Source: ZC4RG30 sp049841155 (lineage in GTDB: Bacteria > Pseudomonadota > Gammaproteobacteria > Steroidobacterales > Steroidobacteraceae). From it: 64,000 nt of DNA. Made by a program: the position numbers and the translations under genes. The notes beneath the pieces were generated by a model. The model did no database searches and had not been told where the DNA came from. It saw only the letters and a list, made by a program, of their open reading frames with translations. The stretch covers positions 1,860,001 to 1,924,000 of the forward strand of contig JASGHI010000003.1 in the NCBI GenBank assembly GCA_049841155.1. Direction: 5' to 3'. Each line of letters opens with the position of its first letter. Position 1 is the stretch's first letter. Of the stretch, positions 7,791 to 15,691 are shown piece after piece.

Positions 7791-9178
7791 AGTCCCTCCT
7801 GCGCCAGGGTCAGCGCGCTGCGCAGCGCGGCACTCTTGGCGAAGACTTCATCGAACTCACTTTCGGGACGGCTGTCGGCAACGATGCCGGCACCCGCCTG
7901 GTAGCTGTACTCATCACCCTCGAAGACCAGCGTGCGGATGGTGATGGCCTGGTCCATGTCACCCTGCGCACCGAAATAGCCGATGGTGCCGCCGTAGAGG
8001 CCACGGTCCACGGGCTCCAGCTCCTCGATGATCTGCATGGCGCGCACCTTCGGCGCACCCACCAGCGTGCCGGCCGGGAAGGTCGCCGCGAACAGGTCGA
8101 AGGCATCCTGCCCCGGCGCCAGCTCGCCGCGCACGCCGCTGACGATGTGCATCACATGGCTGTAGCGCTCGATGGCGCGGTAGGGATTCACATGCACGCT
8201 GCCGGCGCGCGCCACGCGGCCCAGGTCGTTGCGCGCCAGGTCCACCAGCATCACGTGCTCGGCGTTTTCCTTGGGATCGGCGAGCAGCCGGCGTTCATTG
8301 GCCAGATCCGCTTCCGGATCGGCCATGCGCGGCAGCGTACCGGCGATGGGCCGCAGCTCGGCGTGGCCGGCGGCAAGCTTCACCAGCGCCTCGGGTGAGG
8401 ATCCCACCACCGAGACGCCGCCGAGACGGCAGAAATAGAGGTACGGAGAAGGATTGATCAGCCGCAACGCGCGATACACCTGGAAAGGATCGAGGTTGTG
8501 GCGGCCGCTGAATTTCGAGGCCAGCACCAGCTGGTACACATCGCCCGCGGCGATGTAATCCTGTGCGCGCCGCACGCCGGCCATGTAGGCCTCGCGCGGC
8601 AACGACATCGAAGGTTCGCCGAAGCTGCCCGTGGCCGTGTGGACGCGCAGGCCGCCACGCAGCGCAGCAATCACCTCGCGCCGCAGCGCCTGCCGCTCGG
8701 CCTCGCTGCCCGCATGCAGCAGGGCGATGCCGCGCGTCAGGTGGTCGAACACCAGCAGCGAGCGCGGCGCCACGTAGTGCAGGATGGGCGCATCAGGCCG
8801 CCGCGCCAGATGCTGCGGCAGACGCTCGAAGAAGCGCACCACGTCGTAGGCCGTGAAACCCACCAGACCACCTGCCAGCGGCACACCGGGCAGTTCGGGC
8901 AGGGGCCGCGGCGCCAGGGCCAGCGCCTGCCGCAGACGGCTCAGCAATTCATCGCGGCTTGCCGGCACCGGGTAGTGGTCGCTGCCGATGGTCAGCGCGC
9001 GCGAGTCGAGCCGCACCTCCAGCCCCTCGCCGAAGCCGATGAAGGAATAGCGCGCCAGACGCTCGCCGCCCTCCACGCTCTCCAGCAGGAAGTACGGGCG
9101 GAAGGCATGCAGTTTGGCAAAGGCCGACACCGGCGTGTCCAGATCCCCTGCGATATCGAATGGCGGTTTCAGATGCAT
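7787..9178 (-). CDS. trpE: Anthranilate synthase component I
   Basis: TrpE aminates chorismate to anthranilate, the first committed step of tryptophan synthesis. The 463-residue protein has an N-terminal domain (DTPVSAFAKLHAFRPYFLLES, the usual feedback-site region) and a C-terminal chorismate-binding domain. The latter contains AGTLPRMADPEADLANERRLL, LVDLARNDLGRVA, FPAGTLVGAPKVRAM and YQAGAGIVADSRPE. ATG at 9178 is preceded by GAGGA only 2-3 nt away, a close spacing. The gene begins just after an attenuator terminator and Trp-rich leader peptide, so expression should respond to charged tRNA-Trp. PabB is the alternative but does not fit the operon. Confidence 0.95.
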   Translation of the reverse strand: MHLKPPFDIAGDLDTPVSAFAKLHAFRPYFLLESVEGGERLARYSFIGFGEGLEVRLDSRALTIGSDHYPVPASRDELLSRLRQALALAPRPLPELPGVPLAGGLVGFTAYDVVRFFERLPQHLARRPDAPILHYVAPRSLLVFDHLTRGIALLHAGSEAERQALRREVIAALRGGLRVHTATGSFGEPSMSLPREAYMAGVRRAQDYIAAGDVYQLVLASKFSGRHNLDPFQVYRALRLINPSPYLYFCRLGGVSVVGSSPEALVKLAAGHAELRPIAGTLPRMADPEADLANERRLLADPKENAEHVMLVDLARNDLGRVARAGSVHVNPYRAIERYSHVMHIVSGVRGELAPGQDAFDLFAATFPAGTLVGAPKVRAMQIIEELEPVDRGLYGGTIGYFGAQGDMDQAITIRTLVFEGDEYSYQAGAGIVADSRPESEFDEVFAKSAALRSALTLAQEGL

Positions 9179-9192
9179 TTCCTCAAGACAAC

Positions 9193-9227
9193 AAAAAACC
9201 CATCCCGGCGGCGTCCGGAGATGGGTT
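9193..9227 (-). terminator. trp attenuator: intrinsic terminator before trpE
   Basis: On the minus strand, arm AACCCATC plus CCGG pairs with CCGG plus GATGGGTT (arms 9197-9204 and 9220-9227 with an inner GC-rich extension), followed at once by a run of six T residues (9193-9198). It lies 14 nt before the trpE start codon and downstream of the Trp-rich leader peptide, the position of a transcription attenuator. Confidence 0.9.
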
Positions 9228-9279
9228 CTGGCTTGGAGTCCCTGAGCCGGCTAAGGCTTCTTGATGACGACCAGCACCC
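9223..9279 (-). promoter_or_regulatory. trp attenuator: predicted antiterminator pairing (2:3)
   Basis: GGGTGCTGG (plus-strand 9271-9279) can pair with CCAGAACCC (9223-9231) through eight of nine positions. The second arm overlaps the first arm of the terminator, so the two structures are mutually exclusive. The first arm also sits in an alternative hairpin with the leader-peptide region (CCCCTCTCC against GGAGCGGGG, 9277-9298), the 1:2 pause hairpin. Folding is by eye. Confidence 0.75.
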
Positions 9280-9286
9280 CGCTCCG

Positions 9287-9334
9287 TCAGGAGAGGGGCC
9301 ACCACCAGCGCTGGGAGGCGATTTTGCGGGTCAT
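9287..9334 (-). CDS. trpL: trp operon leader peptide
   Basis: A 15-codon open frame reads MTRKIASQRWWWPLS, with three consecutive TGG codons at positions 10-12. It is followed by a 1:2 hairpin, an antiterminator arm and an intrinsic terminator, and then by trpE. This is the classical layout for ribosome-mediated attenuation. When tRNA-Trp is uncharged the ribosome stalls on the Trp codons inside segment 1, segment 2 is free to pair with segment 3, and transcription proceeds into the structural genes. The start ATG has no strong Shine-Dalgarno that I can see. The peptide itself is not expected to have a function. It is too short for routine gene callers. Confidence 0.9.
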   Translation of the reverse strand: MTRKIASQRWWWPLS

Positions 9335-9453
9335 TTGACCAGTATGGCGGACCCTATGGCGGTGCGCAAGAAGCAGCCGAATCCGGCATACAGACCTGGC
9401 TAGGGGCCATTCCGGCCAGCCCCGAACGACTGTGCCTGGGTTAAATTGCCGCG

Positions 9454-11889
9454 ATGACCACCGACTACGAAAAGCTTGGCGCCTTCTACCTCGGCAAGGC
9501 CTACGACCCAGCAACCAGCCAGCTCGGCTCCGAACCGCTGCTCTACGACTCGCGCGACCTGACGACTCACGCCGTGTGCGTAGGCATGACGGGCAGCGGC
9601 AAGACCGGCCTGTGCCTGGCGATGCTCGAGGAAGCCGCCATCGACGGCATTCCGGCCATCTGCATCGACCCCAAGGGCGATCTGGGCAACCTGCTGCTGA
9701 CCTTCCCCAACCTTGCGCCACAGGATTTCGCGCAGTGGGTCGATCCCGGCGAAGCGTCGCGCCGCAACCTCACCGTCGAACAGTACGGCGCACAGGTCGC
9801 CGAGCAGTGGCGCAAGGGCCTCGCCGAGTGGGACCAGCAACCCTCGCGCATCGCACGCTTCCGCGATGCGGTGGACATCGCCATCTATACACCGGGCGCC
9901 GAGTTCGGCCTCCCGCTGTCGGTGCTGCAGTCGCTGGCCGCGCCGCCGCCGGAGCTCATGGCCGATGCGGCCGCAGTGGCCGAGCGCGCCGCCTCGGTGG
10001 TCTCCGGACTGCTGACACTGCTCGGGCGCGATGCCGATCCGCTGCAGAGCCGCGAACACATCCTGCTGTCGAACCTCATCGGCCAGGCGTGGCGCGAAGG
10101 CCGCGCCATCGACCTTGCCGCACTGGTGGGCATGGTGCAGAAACCGCCGATCGACAAGCTCGGCGCGCTGGACCTGGAAACCTTCTTCCCCGCCAAGGAA
10201 CGCACGGCGCTGGCGCTGGCCATCAATGCGCTGCTGGCTTCACCGCGCTTCACGGCCTGGACGCGCGGCGAGCCGCTGGACGCGCAGCGGTTGCTGTATA
10301 CGCCCGAGGGCAAGCCGCGCATCGCCATCGTGTCCGTCGCGCACCTGTCGGACGCCGAGCGCATGTTCGTCGTCACATTGCTGCTCAACGAGGTGATCGG
10401 CTGGATGCGCCGGCAGACGGGCACGGGCTCGCTGCGCGCCATCCTCTACATGGACGAGATCTTCGGCTACTTCCCGCCCTCGGCGAATCCACCGTCGAAG
10501 CCGCCGATGCTCACGCTGCTGAAGCAGGCGCGCGCCTATGGTGTGGGCGTGGTGCTCGCCACGCAGAACCCAGTGGACCTGGACTACAAGGGCCTGGGCA
10601 ACACCGGCACATGGCTGATCGGCCGGCTGCAGACCGAGCGCGACCGCGACCGGCTGCTCGATGGCCTGACGACGGCCATGGCGGGCAGCGGGCCGGACCG
10701 CGCCGAACTCACGCGGCTGCTGGGCGCGCTGACGCAGCGCGTGTTCCTGATGCGCAATGTGCATGACGATGTGCCGGTGCTGCTCAAGAGCCGCTGGGCG
10801 CTGTCCTATCTGCGCGGCCCGCTGACGCCGGCGGAGATCGGCCGGCTCATGGCGCCGCGCCAGGCCGCCGCCGCGACTACGGCAGCCACAACGCCCGCTG
10901 CCGGGTCCGGCGCAACGAACCCGGTGACAACGCAAAGTGCCGCCGCGCCGCAGAGCGCAGCGCGGCCACCGCTGCCCGCCGGAATCGAGGAAGCCTTCCT
11001 GCCGGCCGGCAGCGCTGCCGGACAGATCACCTACCAGCCGCGCGTGCTGGCCATGGCCAAGCTGCACTTCGTCGATAAATCGCTGAACCTCGACGACTGG
11101 CAGACGCTGGCGCTCGCGGCGCCGCTGTCCGAGGACGGCAAGGCGGTGCTCTGGGACGATGCCGAACCCTGCGATGCCGCGCAGCTGGCGCGTGATCCGG
11201 CCGCGGGCGCGGCCTGGGGCGAGCTGCCCGCCGCAGCATCGCGCGCCGATGCCTACGCGCAGTACGGCAAGGCGCTGGCGGCACAGATCTACGAGCGGCA
11301 ACGCACCACGCTGTACAGCTGCGATGCGCTGAAGCAGATATCAAAGCCCGGTGAATCCGAAGGCGACTTCCGCAGCCGCCTGGCGCTGGCCGCACGCGAG
11401 CAGCGCGATGCGCGCACCGCCGAGCTGCGTGCGAAGTTCGCACCCAAGCGCGAAACGCTGCAGAGCCAGCTGCAACGCGCCATGGAGAAGACCGAACGCG
11501 AGAAGCAGCAGGCCTCGAGCCAGAAGCTGCAGGCCGCCATTTCGGTTGGCGCCACCGTGCTCGGCGCATTGCTGGGCCGCAAAGCCCTCTCGGCGGGCAA
11601 CATCGGCCGTGCCACCACCGCCGCGCGCTCGGCCTCGCGCATCGGCCGCGAAACAGAAGACGTGCAGCGCGCCGAAGAAAGTGTCGAACGCGTGCAGCAG
11701 CGCATCGCGGAACTCGAAAAGGAATGCGCCGATGCCATCGCAGCGCTCGACGGTACTTTCGACGCCCGCGCAGTGGCGCTGCGCGAGATCACCGTGGCGC
11801 CGCGCAAGTCGGACATTGCCATCGGCCGCGTGCTGCTGCTGTGGACGCCATGGCGGCGTGGCGCGGACGGCTTCCAGGTACGGGCATGA
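9454..11889 (+). CDS. HerA/DUF87-like P-loop ATPase with C-terminal coiled coil
   Basis: An 811-residue protein with a HerA/FtsK-type ATPase core. Walker A is GMTGSGKT (residues 44-51), followed by IDPKGDLGNLLL, which is typical of this group. Walker B is ILYMDEIFGYFPP (Asp334, Glu335), with a following ATQNPVDLDYKG sensor-like segment. After an Ala/Pro-rich linker (about 475-510) comes a second domain and then a long charged coiled coil broken by an Ala/Gly-rich stretch (about 640-780). Relatives are DNA-translocating or DNA-binding ATPases, but no function is established for this architecture. ATG at 9454 lacks a Shine-Dalgarno; TAAATT lies 6 nt upstream, so a leaderless transcript is possible. 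It is the first gene of an operon with the next two. Confidence 0.8.
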   Translation: MTTDYEKLGAFYLGKAYDPATSQLGSEPLLYDSRDLTTHAVCVGMTGSGKTGLCLAMLEEAAIDGIPAICIDPKGDLGNLLLTFPNLAPQDFAQWVDPGEASRRNLTVEQYGAQVAEQWRKGLAEWDQQPSRIARFRDAVDIAIYTPGAEFGLPLSVLQSLAAPPPELMADAAAVAERAASVVSGLLTLLGRDADPLQSREHILLSNLIGQAWREGRAIDLAALVGMVQKPPIDKLGALDLETFFPAKERTALALAINALLASPRFTAWTRGEPLDAQRLLYTPEGKPRIAIVSVAHLSDAERMFVVTLLLNEVIGWMRRQTGTGSLRAILYMDEIFGYFPPSANPPSKPPMLTLLKQARAYGVGVVLATQNPVDLDYKGLGNTGTWLIGRLQTERDRDRLLDGLTTAMAGSGPDRAELTRLLGALTQRVFLMRNVHDDVPVLLKSRWALSYLRGPLTPAEIGRLMAPRQAAAATTAATTPAAGSGATNPVTTQSAAAPQSAARPPLPAGIEEAFLPAGSAAGQITYQPRVLAMAKLHFVDKSLNLDDWQTLALAAPLSEDGKAVLWDDAEPCDAAQLARDPAAGAAWGELPAAASRADAYAQYGKALAAQIYERQRTTLYSCDALKQISKPGESEGDFRSRLALAAREQRDARTAELRAKFAPKRETLQSQLQRAMEKTEREKQQASSQKLQAAISVGATVLGALLGRKALSAGNIGRATTAARSASRIGRETEDVQRAEESVERVQQRIAELEKECADAIAALDGTFDARAVALREITVAPRKSDIAIGRVLLLWTPWRRGADGFQVRA

Positions 11890-13157
11890 ACAGGTATTCC
11901 ATGATGCGACCGACCACAGCGTTATCAGCATTGCTGCTTGCAGGCACGGCCCTCCTAACCGCCTGCGCACGCGGGCCGGCACCCGAGGCTGCGCCGGACT
12001 GGACCGGCAGCTATCGCGCCACATTGCAGCTGCCCGGCGGCGAACTGCCCTTCGGCCTCACCATCCGCCGCGACGGCGAACGCCTCACGGCCGAGATCCG
12101 CAATGGCGAGGAAAAGCTCCAGGTCGATGAGGTGTCGGTTGCCGATGGCCAGATCCATCTGGCGCTGCCCGGCTTCGAGAACACACTCACCGCGCGGCGC
12201 GAGAACGGCGAGCTGAAGGGCGAACTCTTCTTCGTGAAGGCACGTGGCCGCAACCAGCACATCCCCTTCACTGCCGAGCCCGGCGAGCCGCGCTTCTTCG
12301 CCACGCCCGCAGCGCCGGGCGGAGATGTCTCCGGCCGCTGGGCGGTCACATTCACGGGGGACAGCGGCGACACCTCCATCGCCGTGGGCGAATTCCGCCA
12401 GCAGGGCAGCGACGTCACCGGCACCTTCCTCACGCCCACGGGCGACTTCCGCTACCTCACCGGCGAACTGCGCGAGGGACAGCTTTACCTCGGCACCTTC
12501 AATGGCGGACAGGCCTTCCTGTTCCACGCGGCACTGTCACCGGATGGCAATGCGCTCGACGGCGAGTTCTGGTCCGGGCTCGCTTCGCACCAGCGTTTCG
12601 CCGCGCACCGCGACGCAAGCGCCAGCCTGGGGGATACCACCCAGAAGACCGCACTGCGTCAGCCGGCAGAACGTTTCAACTTCACCTTCCCCGATCTGGA
12701 CGGCCATCCGGTGTCGCTCACCGACCCGCGCTTCGCCGGCAAGGTCGTGGTCGTGACGCTGGCAGGCAGCTGGTGTCCCAACTGCCATGACGAAGCCGAT
12801 TTCCTCGTGCCCTACTACCGCGCACACCGCGATGCGGGCCTCGAGGTCATCGGCCTGATGTTCGAGCAGTTCGACTCCGAGCCCGAGGCACGCGCCGCCG
12901 TGGCGCGTTTCCGCGACCGCAAGGCGGTGCCCTATGCGCTGCTGATCGCAGGCATCAGCCCCACCGACGATGCCGCCACCAAACTGCCGCAGCTCAATGG
13001 CGTGTTCGCTTATCCCACGACCCTCTTCATCGACCGCAAGGGCAAGGTGCGTCACATCCATACCGGCTTCTCCGGCCCGGCCACGGGCGAGCACTACACC
13101 GCGCTGACGCAGGACTTCGACCAGCGCATCTCCGCTCTGCTGGCGGAGGCTCCCTGA
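11886..13157 (+). CDS. TlpA-like thioredoxin-fold lipoprotein
   Basis: A 423-residue predicted lipoprotein: signal segment ALSALLLAGTALLTAC with Cys27 as the lipidated residue. The middle (about 35-245) is a beta-rich domain of unrecognised family. The C-terminal third (about 255-415) is a TlpA/AhpC-type redoxin with active site WCPNC (Cys297, Cys300) and the cis-proline region GVFAYPTTLFIDRKGKV. It probably acts as a membrane-anchored, periplasm-facing thiol oxidoreductase. The ATG start overlaps the ATPase stop by 4 nt (ATGA); the stop overlaps the yajQ start by 1 nt (TGATG), so the three genes form one operon. Confidence 0.85.
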   Translation: MNRYSMMRPTTALSALLLAGTALLTACARGPAPEAAPDWTGSYRATLQLPGGELPFGLTIRRDGERLTAEIRNGEEKLQVDEVSVADGQIHLALPGFENTLTARRENGELKGELFFVKARGRNQHIPFTAEPGEPRFFATPAAPGGDVSGRWAVTFTGDSGDTSIAVGEFRQQGSDVTGTFLTPTGDFRYLTGELREGQLYLGTFNGGQAFLFHAALSPDGNALDGEFWSGLASHQRFAAHRDASASLGDTTQKTALRQPAERFNFTFPDLDGHPVSLTDPRFAGKVVVVTLAGSWCPNCHDEADFLVPYYRAHRDAGLEVIGLMFEQFDSEPEARAAVARFRDRKAVPYALLIAGISPTDDAATKLPQLNGVFAYPTTLFIDRKGKVRHIHTGFSGPATGEHYTALTQDFDQRISALLAEAP

Positions 13158-13648
13158 TGCCGTCCTTCGATACGGTCTCCGAAATCGACGGTCATGAAGT
13201 GACCAACGCGGTGGATCAGGCCAGCCGCGAGGTTTCGCAGCGCTTCGACTTCAAGGGTTCGGGCGCGGAATACACGCGCGATCCGAAGGAGCCCTTCGTC
13301 GTGAAGATGAAGGCCAAGGCCGAATTCCAGCTCAAGCAGATGCTGGACATCCTGCGCCTGCGTCTTGCCAAGCGCGGTATCGACGCCAGCTGCCTCGAAG
13401 AAAAGGATCCGGAGACCAATCTCGCCGAGGCGCGCCAGAACGTGGTGCTCAAACACGGCATCGACCAGGACACCGCTAAGAAGATCGTGCGGCTGCTGAA
13501 GGAATCCGGCCTCAAGGTGCAGGTCCAGATCCAGGGCGACAAGGTGCGGGTCACCGGCAAGCAGCGCGACGACCTGCAGGCCGCCATCGCCCATCTGCGC
13601 AAGGCGGAAGTGGGCGTGCCGCTGCAGTTCAACAACTTCCGCGACTGA
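13157..13648 (+). CDS. yajQ: YajQ family nucleotide-binding protein
   Basis: A 163-residue protein of exactly the usual YajQ length, starting MPSFDTVSEIDGHEVTNAVD with FDFKGSGAEY, and ending in KVRVTGKQRDDLQAAIAHL and PLQFNNFRD. YajQ proteins have two ferredoxin-like folds. Some members (Xanthomonas) bind cyclic di-GMP and modulate transcription, others bind tRNA or nucleotides. Translation is coupled to the upstream lipoprotein gene (TGATG). It converges on the OsmC gene with only 3 nt between the stop codons. Confidence 0.95.
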   Translation: MPSFDTVSEIDGHEVTNAVDQASREVSQRFDFKGSGAEYTRDPKEPFVVKMKAKAEFQLKQMLDILRLRLAKRGIDASCLEEKDPETNLAEARQNVVLKHGIDQDTAKKIVRLLKESGLKVQVQIQGDKVRVTGKQRDDLQAAIAHLRKAEVGVPLQFNNFRD

Positions 13649-13651
13649 AGG

Positions 13652-14116
13652 TTAGCGTTGCGGCTCGACACGCACCTCGCTCTTCACCGAATTGGCGATG
13701 TAGCACAGGCTGTGCGCATCGTGATGCAGGGCCTTGAAGGCCACTTCGTCCGGAACACGCTCGCCGGAGAACTTCACCTGCGGACGCAGCGTTACCACCG
13801 TCACCGACTTGCGGCCATCGGCTCCGCGCGCAAGCAGGCCCGAAGGGCGGTCGATGTAACGGTCGACGCGGTAGCCCTGCTTGCCGGCCAGTGCCAGGAA
13901 CCACAGCATGTGACAGCTGGACAGCGCCGAGATGAAGGCCTCCTCCGGATCGATCGCCGCCGGATCCGACATGGGTTCCGGCACCTCGCCGGGCGACGAC
14001 GAGCCCGTGATTTCGAGGCCACCGTCCAGACGGATGCGGTGGCGGCGGCTGTACCGCATGTCCACGAAGGGCTGTTCGCCGCGCTCCCACACCAACTCCA
14101 TCGAATAATCGGACAT
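13652..14116 (-). CDS. OsmC/Ohr-family peroxide-reducing protein
   Basis: The 154-residue product has the OsmC fold signatures: WERGEQPFVDMRYSRRH at the N-terminus, PEEAFISALSSCHMLWFLALA around the first catalytic cysteine, and HHDAHSLCYIANSVKSEV around the second. These are thiol-dependent organic hydroperoxide reductases. The ATG at 14116 has an AAGGA Shine-Dalgarno; a longer open frame extends over the neighbouring gene antisense and is rejected. It is transcribed divergently from the nitroreductase with a 33-nt gap. Oxidant-defence neighbours (oxyR two genes away) fit its role. Confidence 0.9.
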   Translation of the reverse strand: MSDYSMELVWERGEQPFVDMRYSRRHRIRLDGGLEITGSSSPGEVPEPMSDPAAIDPEEAFISALSSCHMLWFLALAGKQGYRVDRYIDRPSGLLARGADGRKSVTVVTLRPQVKFSGERVPDEVAFKALHHDAHSLCYIANSVKSEVRVEPQR

Positions 14117-14131
14117 GACACTTTCCTTGGC

Positions 14132-14138
14132 TAGAATA
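14132..14138. promoter_or_regulatory. Overlapping divergent -10 elements
   Basis: The only sequence between osmC (starts 14116, minus) and the nitroreductase gene (starts 14150, plus) is 33 nt. TAGAAT (14132-14137) reads as a -10 element on the plus strand and TATTCT (14133-14138) as one on the minus strand. The two overlap almost completely, as in bidirectional promoters. Each would give a 5' leader of only about 6-12 nt. The -35 regions would lie inside the opposite genes. Confidence 0.45.
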
Positions 14139-14149
14139 ATGAGCAGTTT

Positions 14150-14773
14150 ATGAGCACTCCGGACACTTCGGCCATCGATGCCCTGCTTTCCCGCAGCTCG
14201 CTGGCAGGAGCCTTCCTCACCGCGCCGGCGCCCTCGGATGCCGAACTGCGCCAGATACTGGGCGCCGCGCAACGCGCCGCGGATCACGGCCGGCTGCGCC
14301 CCTGGCGCTTCTTCGTCGTCCGGCCGCAGGATTATGACGCCTTCTACGACCGTCTCGCCGAGGCGGCCACACGCGTGCAGGGCGATCCAGCGCGTTACGA
14401 ACAGAACCGCGACAAGTACCGGCTCACGGCGCGCGCGCCGCTGCTGGTCGTCGCCGCAGCGAAGATCGACCCGGACCACAAGATCGCTCCCGTGGAGCAG
14501 GCCTTCGCGGCCGCGGGAGCGACGCAGCTGGTGCTCAGCGCGGCGCATGTGCTGGGCTACCGCGCCTTCCTGTTCTCCGGCGCCGGCGTGTTCGACCTGC
14601 CCTTCAAGGGCAGCCTGGGGCTCGCGCCCCATGACCACCTGATCGGCTTCATCTGCATCGGCACGGCGAACGGGCCCGGCAAGCCCGGCCCCAGCGCAGA
14701 GGAGGCCGTGCGCGCCGGCCTCGAGCACACCGTGAGTCAGTGGCATCCATCAGGCCTCTTTACGCCGCTCTAG
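14150..14773 (+). CDS. YdjA-like nitroreductase family FMN oxidoreductase
   Basis: A 207-residue nitroreductase-fold protein with LLSRSSLAGAFLTAPAPSDAELRQILGAAQRA and HGRLRPWRFFVV (FMN-binding Arg/His region), then QLVLSAAHVLGYRAF and LIGFICIGTAN near the C-terminus. This matches the minimal YdjA/TdcB-like subgroup of NAD(P)H:FMN reductases; the substrate is unknown. Its start has no clear Shine-Dalgarno. oxyR begins 3 nt after its stop, so the two are likely co-transcribed, which links it to oxidant defence. Confidence 0.85.
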   Translation: MSTPDTSAIDALLSRSSLAGAFLTAPAPSDAELRQILGAAQRAADHGRLRPWRFFVVRPQDYDAFYDRLAEAATRVQGDPARYEQNRDKYRLTARAPLLVVAAAKIDPDHKIAPVEQAFAAAGATQLVLSAAHVLGYRAFLFSGAGVFDLPFKGSLGLAPHDHLIGFICIGTANGPGKPGPSAEEAVRAGLEHTVSQWHPSGLFTPL

Positions 14774-14776
14774 GTC

Positions 14777-15691
14777 ATGGCGGACCTCAAACTCAAGGAC
14801 CTGCGCTATCTGGTCGCCGTGGCCGACACCCGTCACTTCGGTCAGGCCGCGGCGCGCTGCTTCGTGAGCCAGCCCACGCTGTCCGCGCAGCTGAAAAAAC
14901 TCGAGGATTACCTCGGTGTGCAGCTCATCGAGCGGCATCCCCGCAAGGTCACGCTCACCGAGATCGGCACGCAGGTGGTGGCGCATGCGCGCCGCATCAT
15001 CGAGACCAGCGAGGAAATCGCCGCGCTCACGCAGCAGCAGCGCGATCCGCTGATCGGCCGCCTGCGGGTGGCCCTGCTGCCCACCATCGGCCCCTACCTG
15101 CTGCCGCTGGTCGCGCAGCGCATCCGCCGCAAGCTGCCGCGGCTGGATCTGCTGCTGTATGAATACCAGACCGGCCTGATGCTCGAACATCTGCAGACCG
15201 GCGACATCGACGTCGGCATTCTCGCCTTGCCGGTGCCTGCAGTAGGCATGCAGCAGCGCGAGCTCTACGATGAACCCTTCGTGCTGGCCGTGCCCGCCGA
15301 CCACGAGCTCGCCGGCCAGCGTTCGGTGCGCCCCGCGGACCTGGACGACCAGACGCTGCTGCTGCTGGAGGACGGCCACTGCCTTCGCGACCAGGCGCTG
15401 GCCGTGTGCAGCCGCACCACGGCGCATGAAAAGCAGGACTTCCGCGCCACCTCGCTCGAAACGCTGCGGCAGATGGTGGCCTCGGGCGGCGGCGTCACGC
15501 TGCTGCCGGAGCTTGCCAGCAGCGGCGCCTACGGCAATGCGCGCGGCGTGGTGATCGTGCCCTTCGCGAAGCCGGCGCCCGTTCGCCACATCGGTGCATT
15601 GTGGCGCCGCACCTCGGCGCGCAGCGCGGCCATCAGCGCCGTGTGCGACGTCATTGCCGAAACCGCCTCCCGGCAGCTCGGGCAGGCGTGA
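14777..15691 (+). CDS. oxyR: Hydrogen-peroxide sensing LysR-type regulator OxyR
   Basis: A 304-residue LysR regulator with N-terminal winged helix (KLKDLRYLVAVADTRHFGQAA, CFVSQPTLSAQLKKLEDYLG). OxyR identity rests on the regulatory domain: LLEDGHCLRDQALAVC carries Cys202 and Cys211 at the same nine-residue spacing as the redox pair of E. coli OxyR. It is followed by FRATSLETLRQMVASGGGVTLLP, which is near-invariant in OxyR. It activates peroxide-defence genes when the disulfide forms. It follows the nitroreductase closely and its stop overlaps the next start (GTGA). Confidence 0.93.
   Translation: MADLKLKDLRYLVAVADTRHFGQAAARCFVSQPTLSAQLKKLEDYLGVQLIERHPRKVTLTEIGTQVVAHARRIIETSEEIAALTQQQRDPLIGRLRVALLPTIGPYLLPLVAQRIRRKLPRLDLLLYEYQTGLMLEHLQTGDIDVGILALPVPAVGMQQRELYDEPFVLAVPADHELAGQRSVRPADLDDQTLLLLEDGHCLRDQALAVCSRTTAHEKQDFRATSLETLRQMVASGGGVTLLPELASSGAYGNARGVVIVPFAKPAPVRHIGALWRRTSARSAAISAVCDVIAETASRQLGQA

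Noticed and set aside
9335..9453. A trp promoter and TrpR operator upstream of the leader peptide
   Set aside because: TTGCGC and CATACT at 17-nt spacing would put the start at the leader ATG. No CTAGT-type TrpR half-sites are visible, so I did not call it.
9287..9721. A 144-codon minus-strand frame that includes the trp leader peptide
   Set aside because: Most of it is antisense to the HerA-like ATPase gene. Only the last 15 codons, from ATG 9334, fit the attenuator layout.
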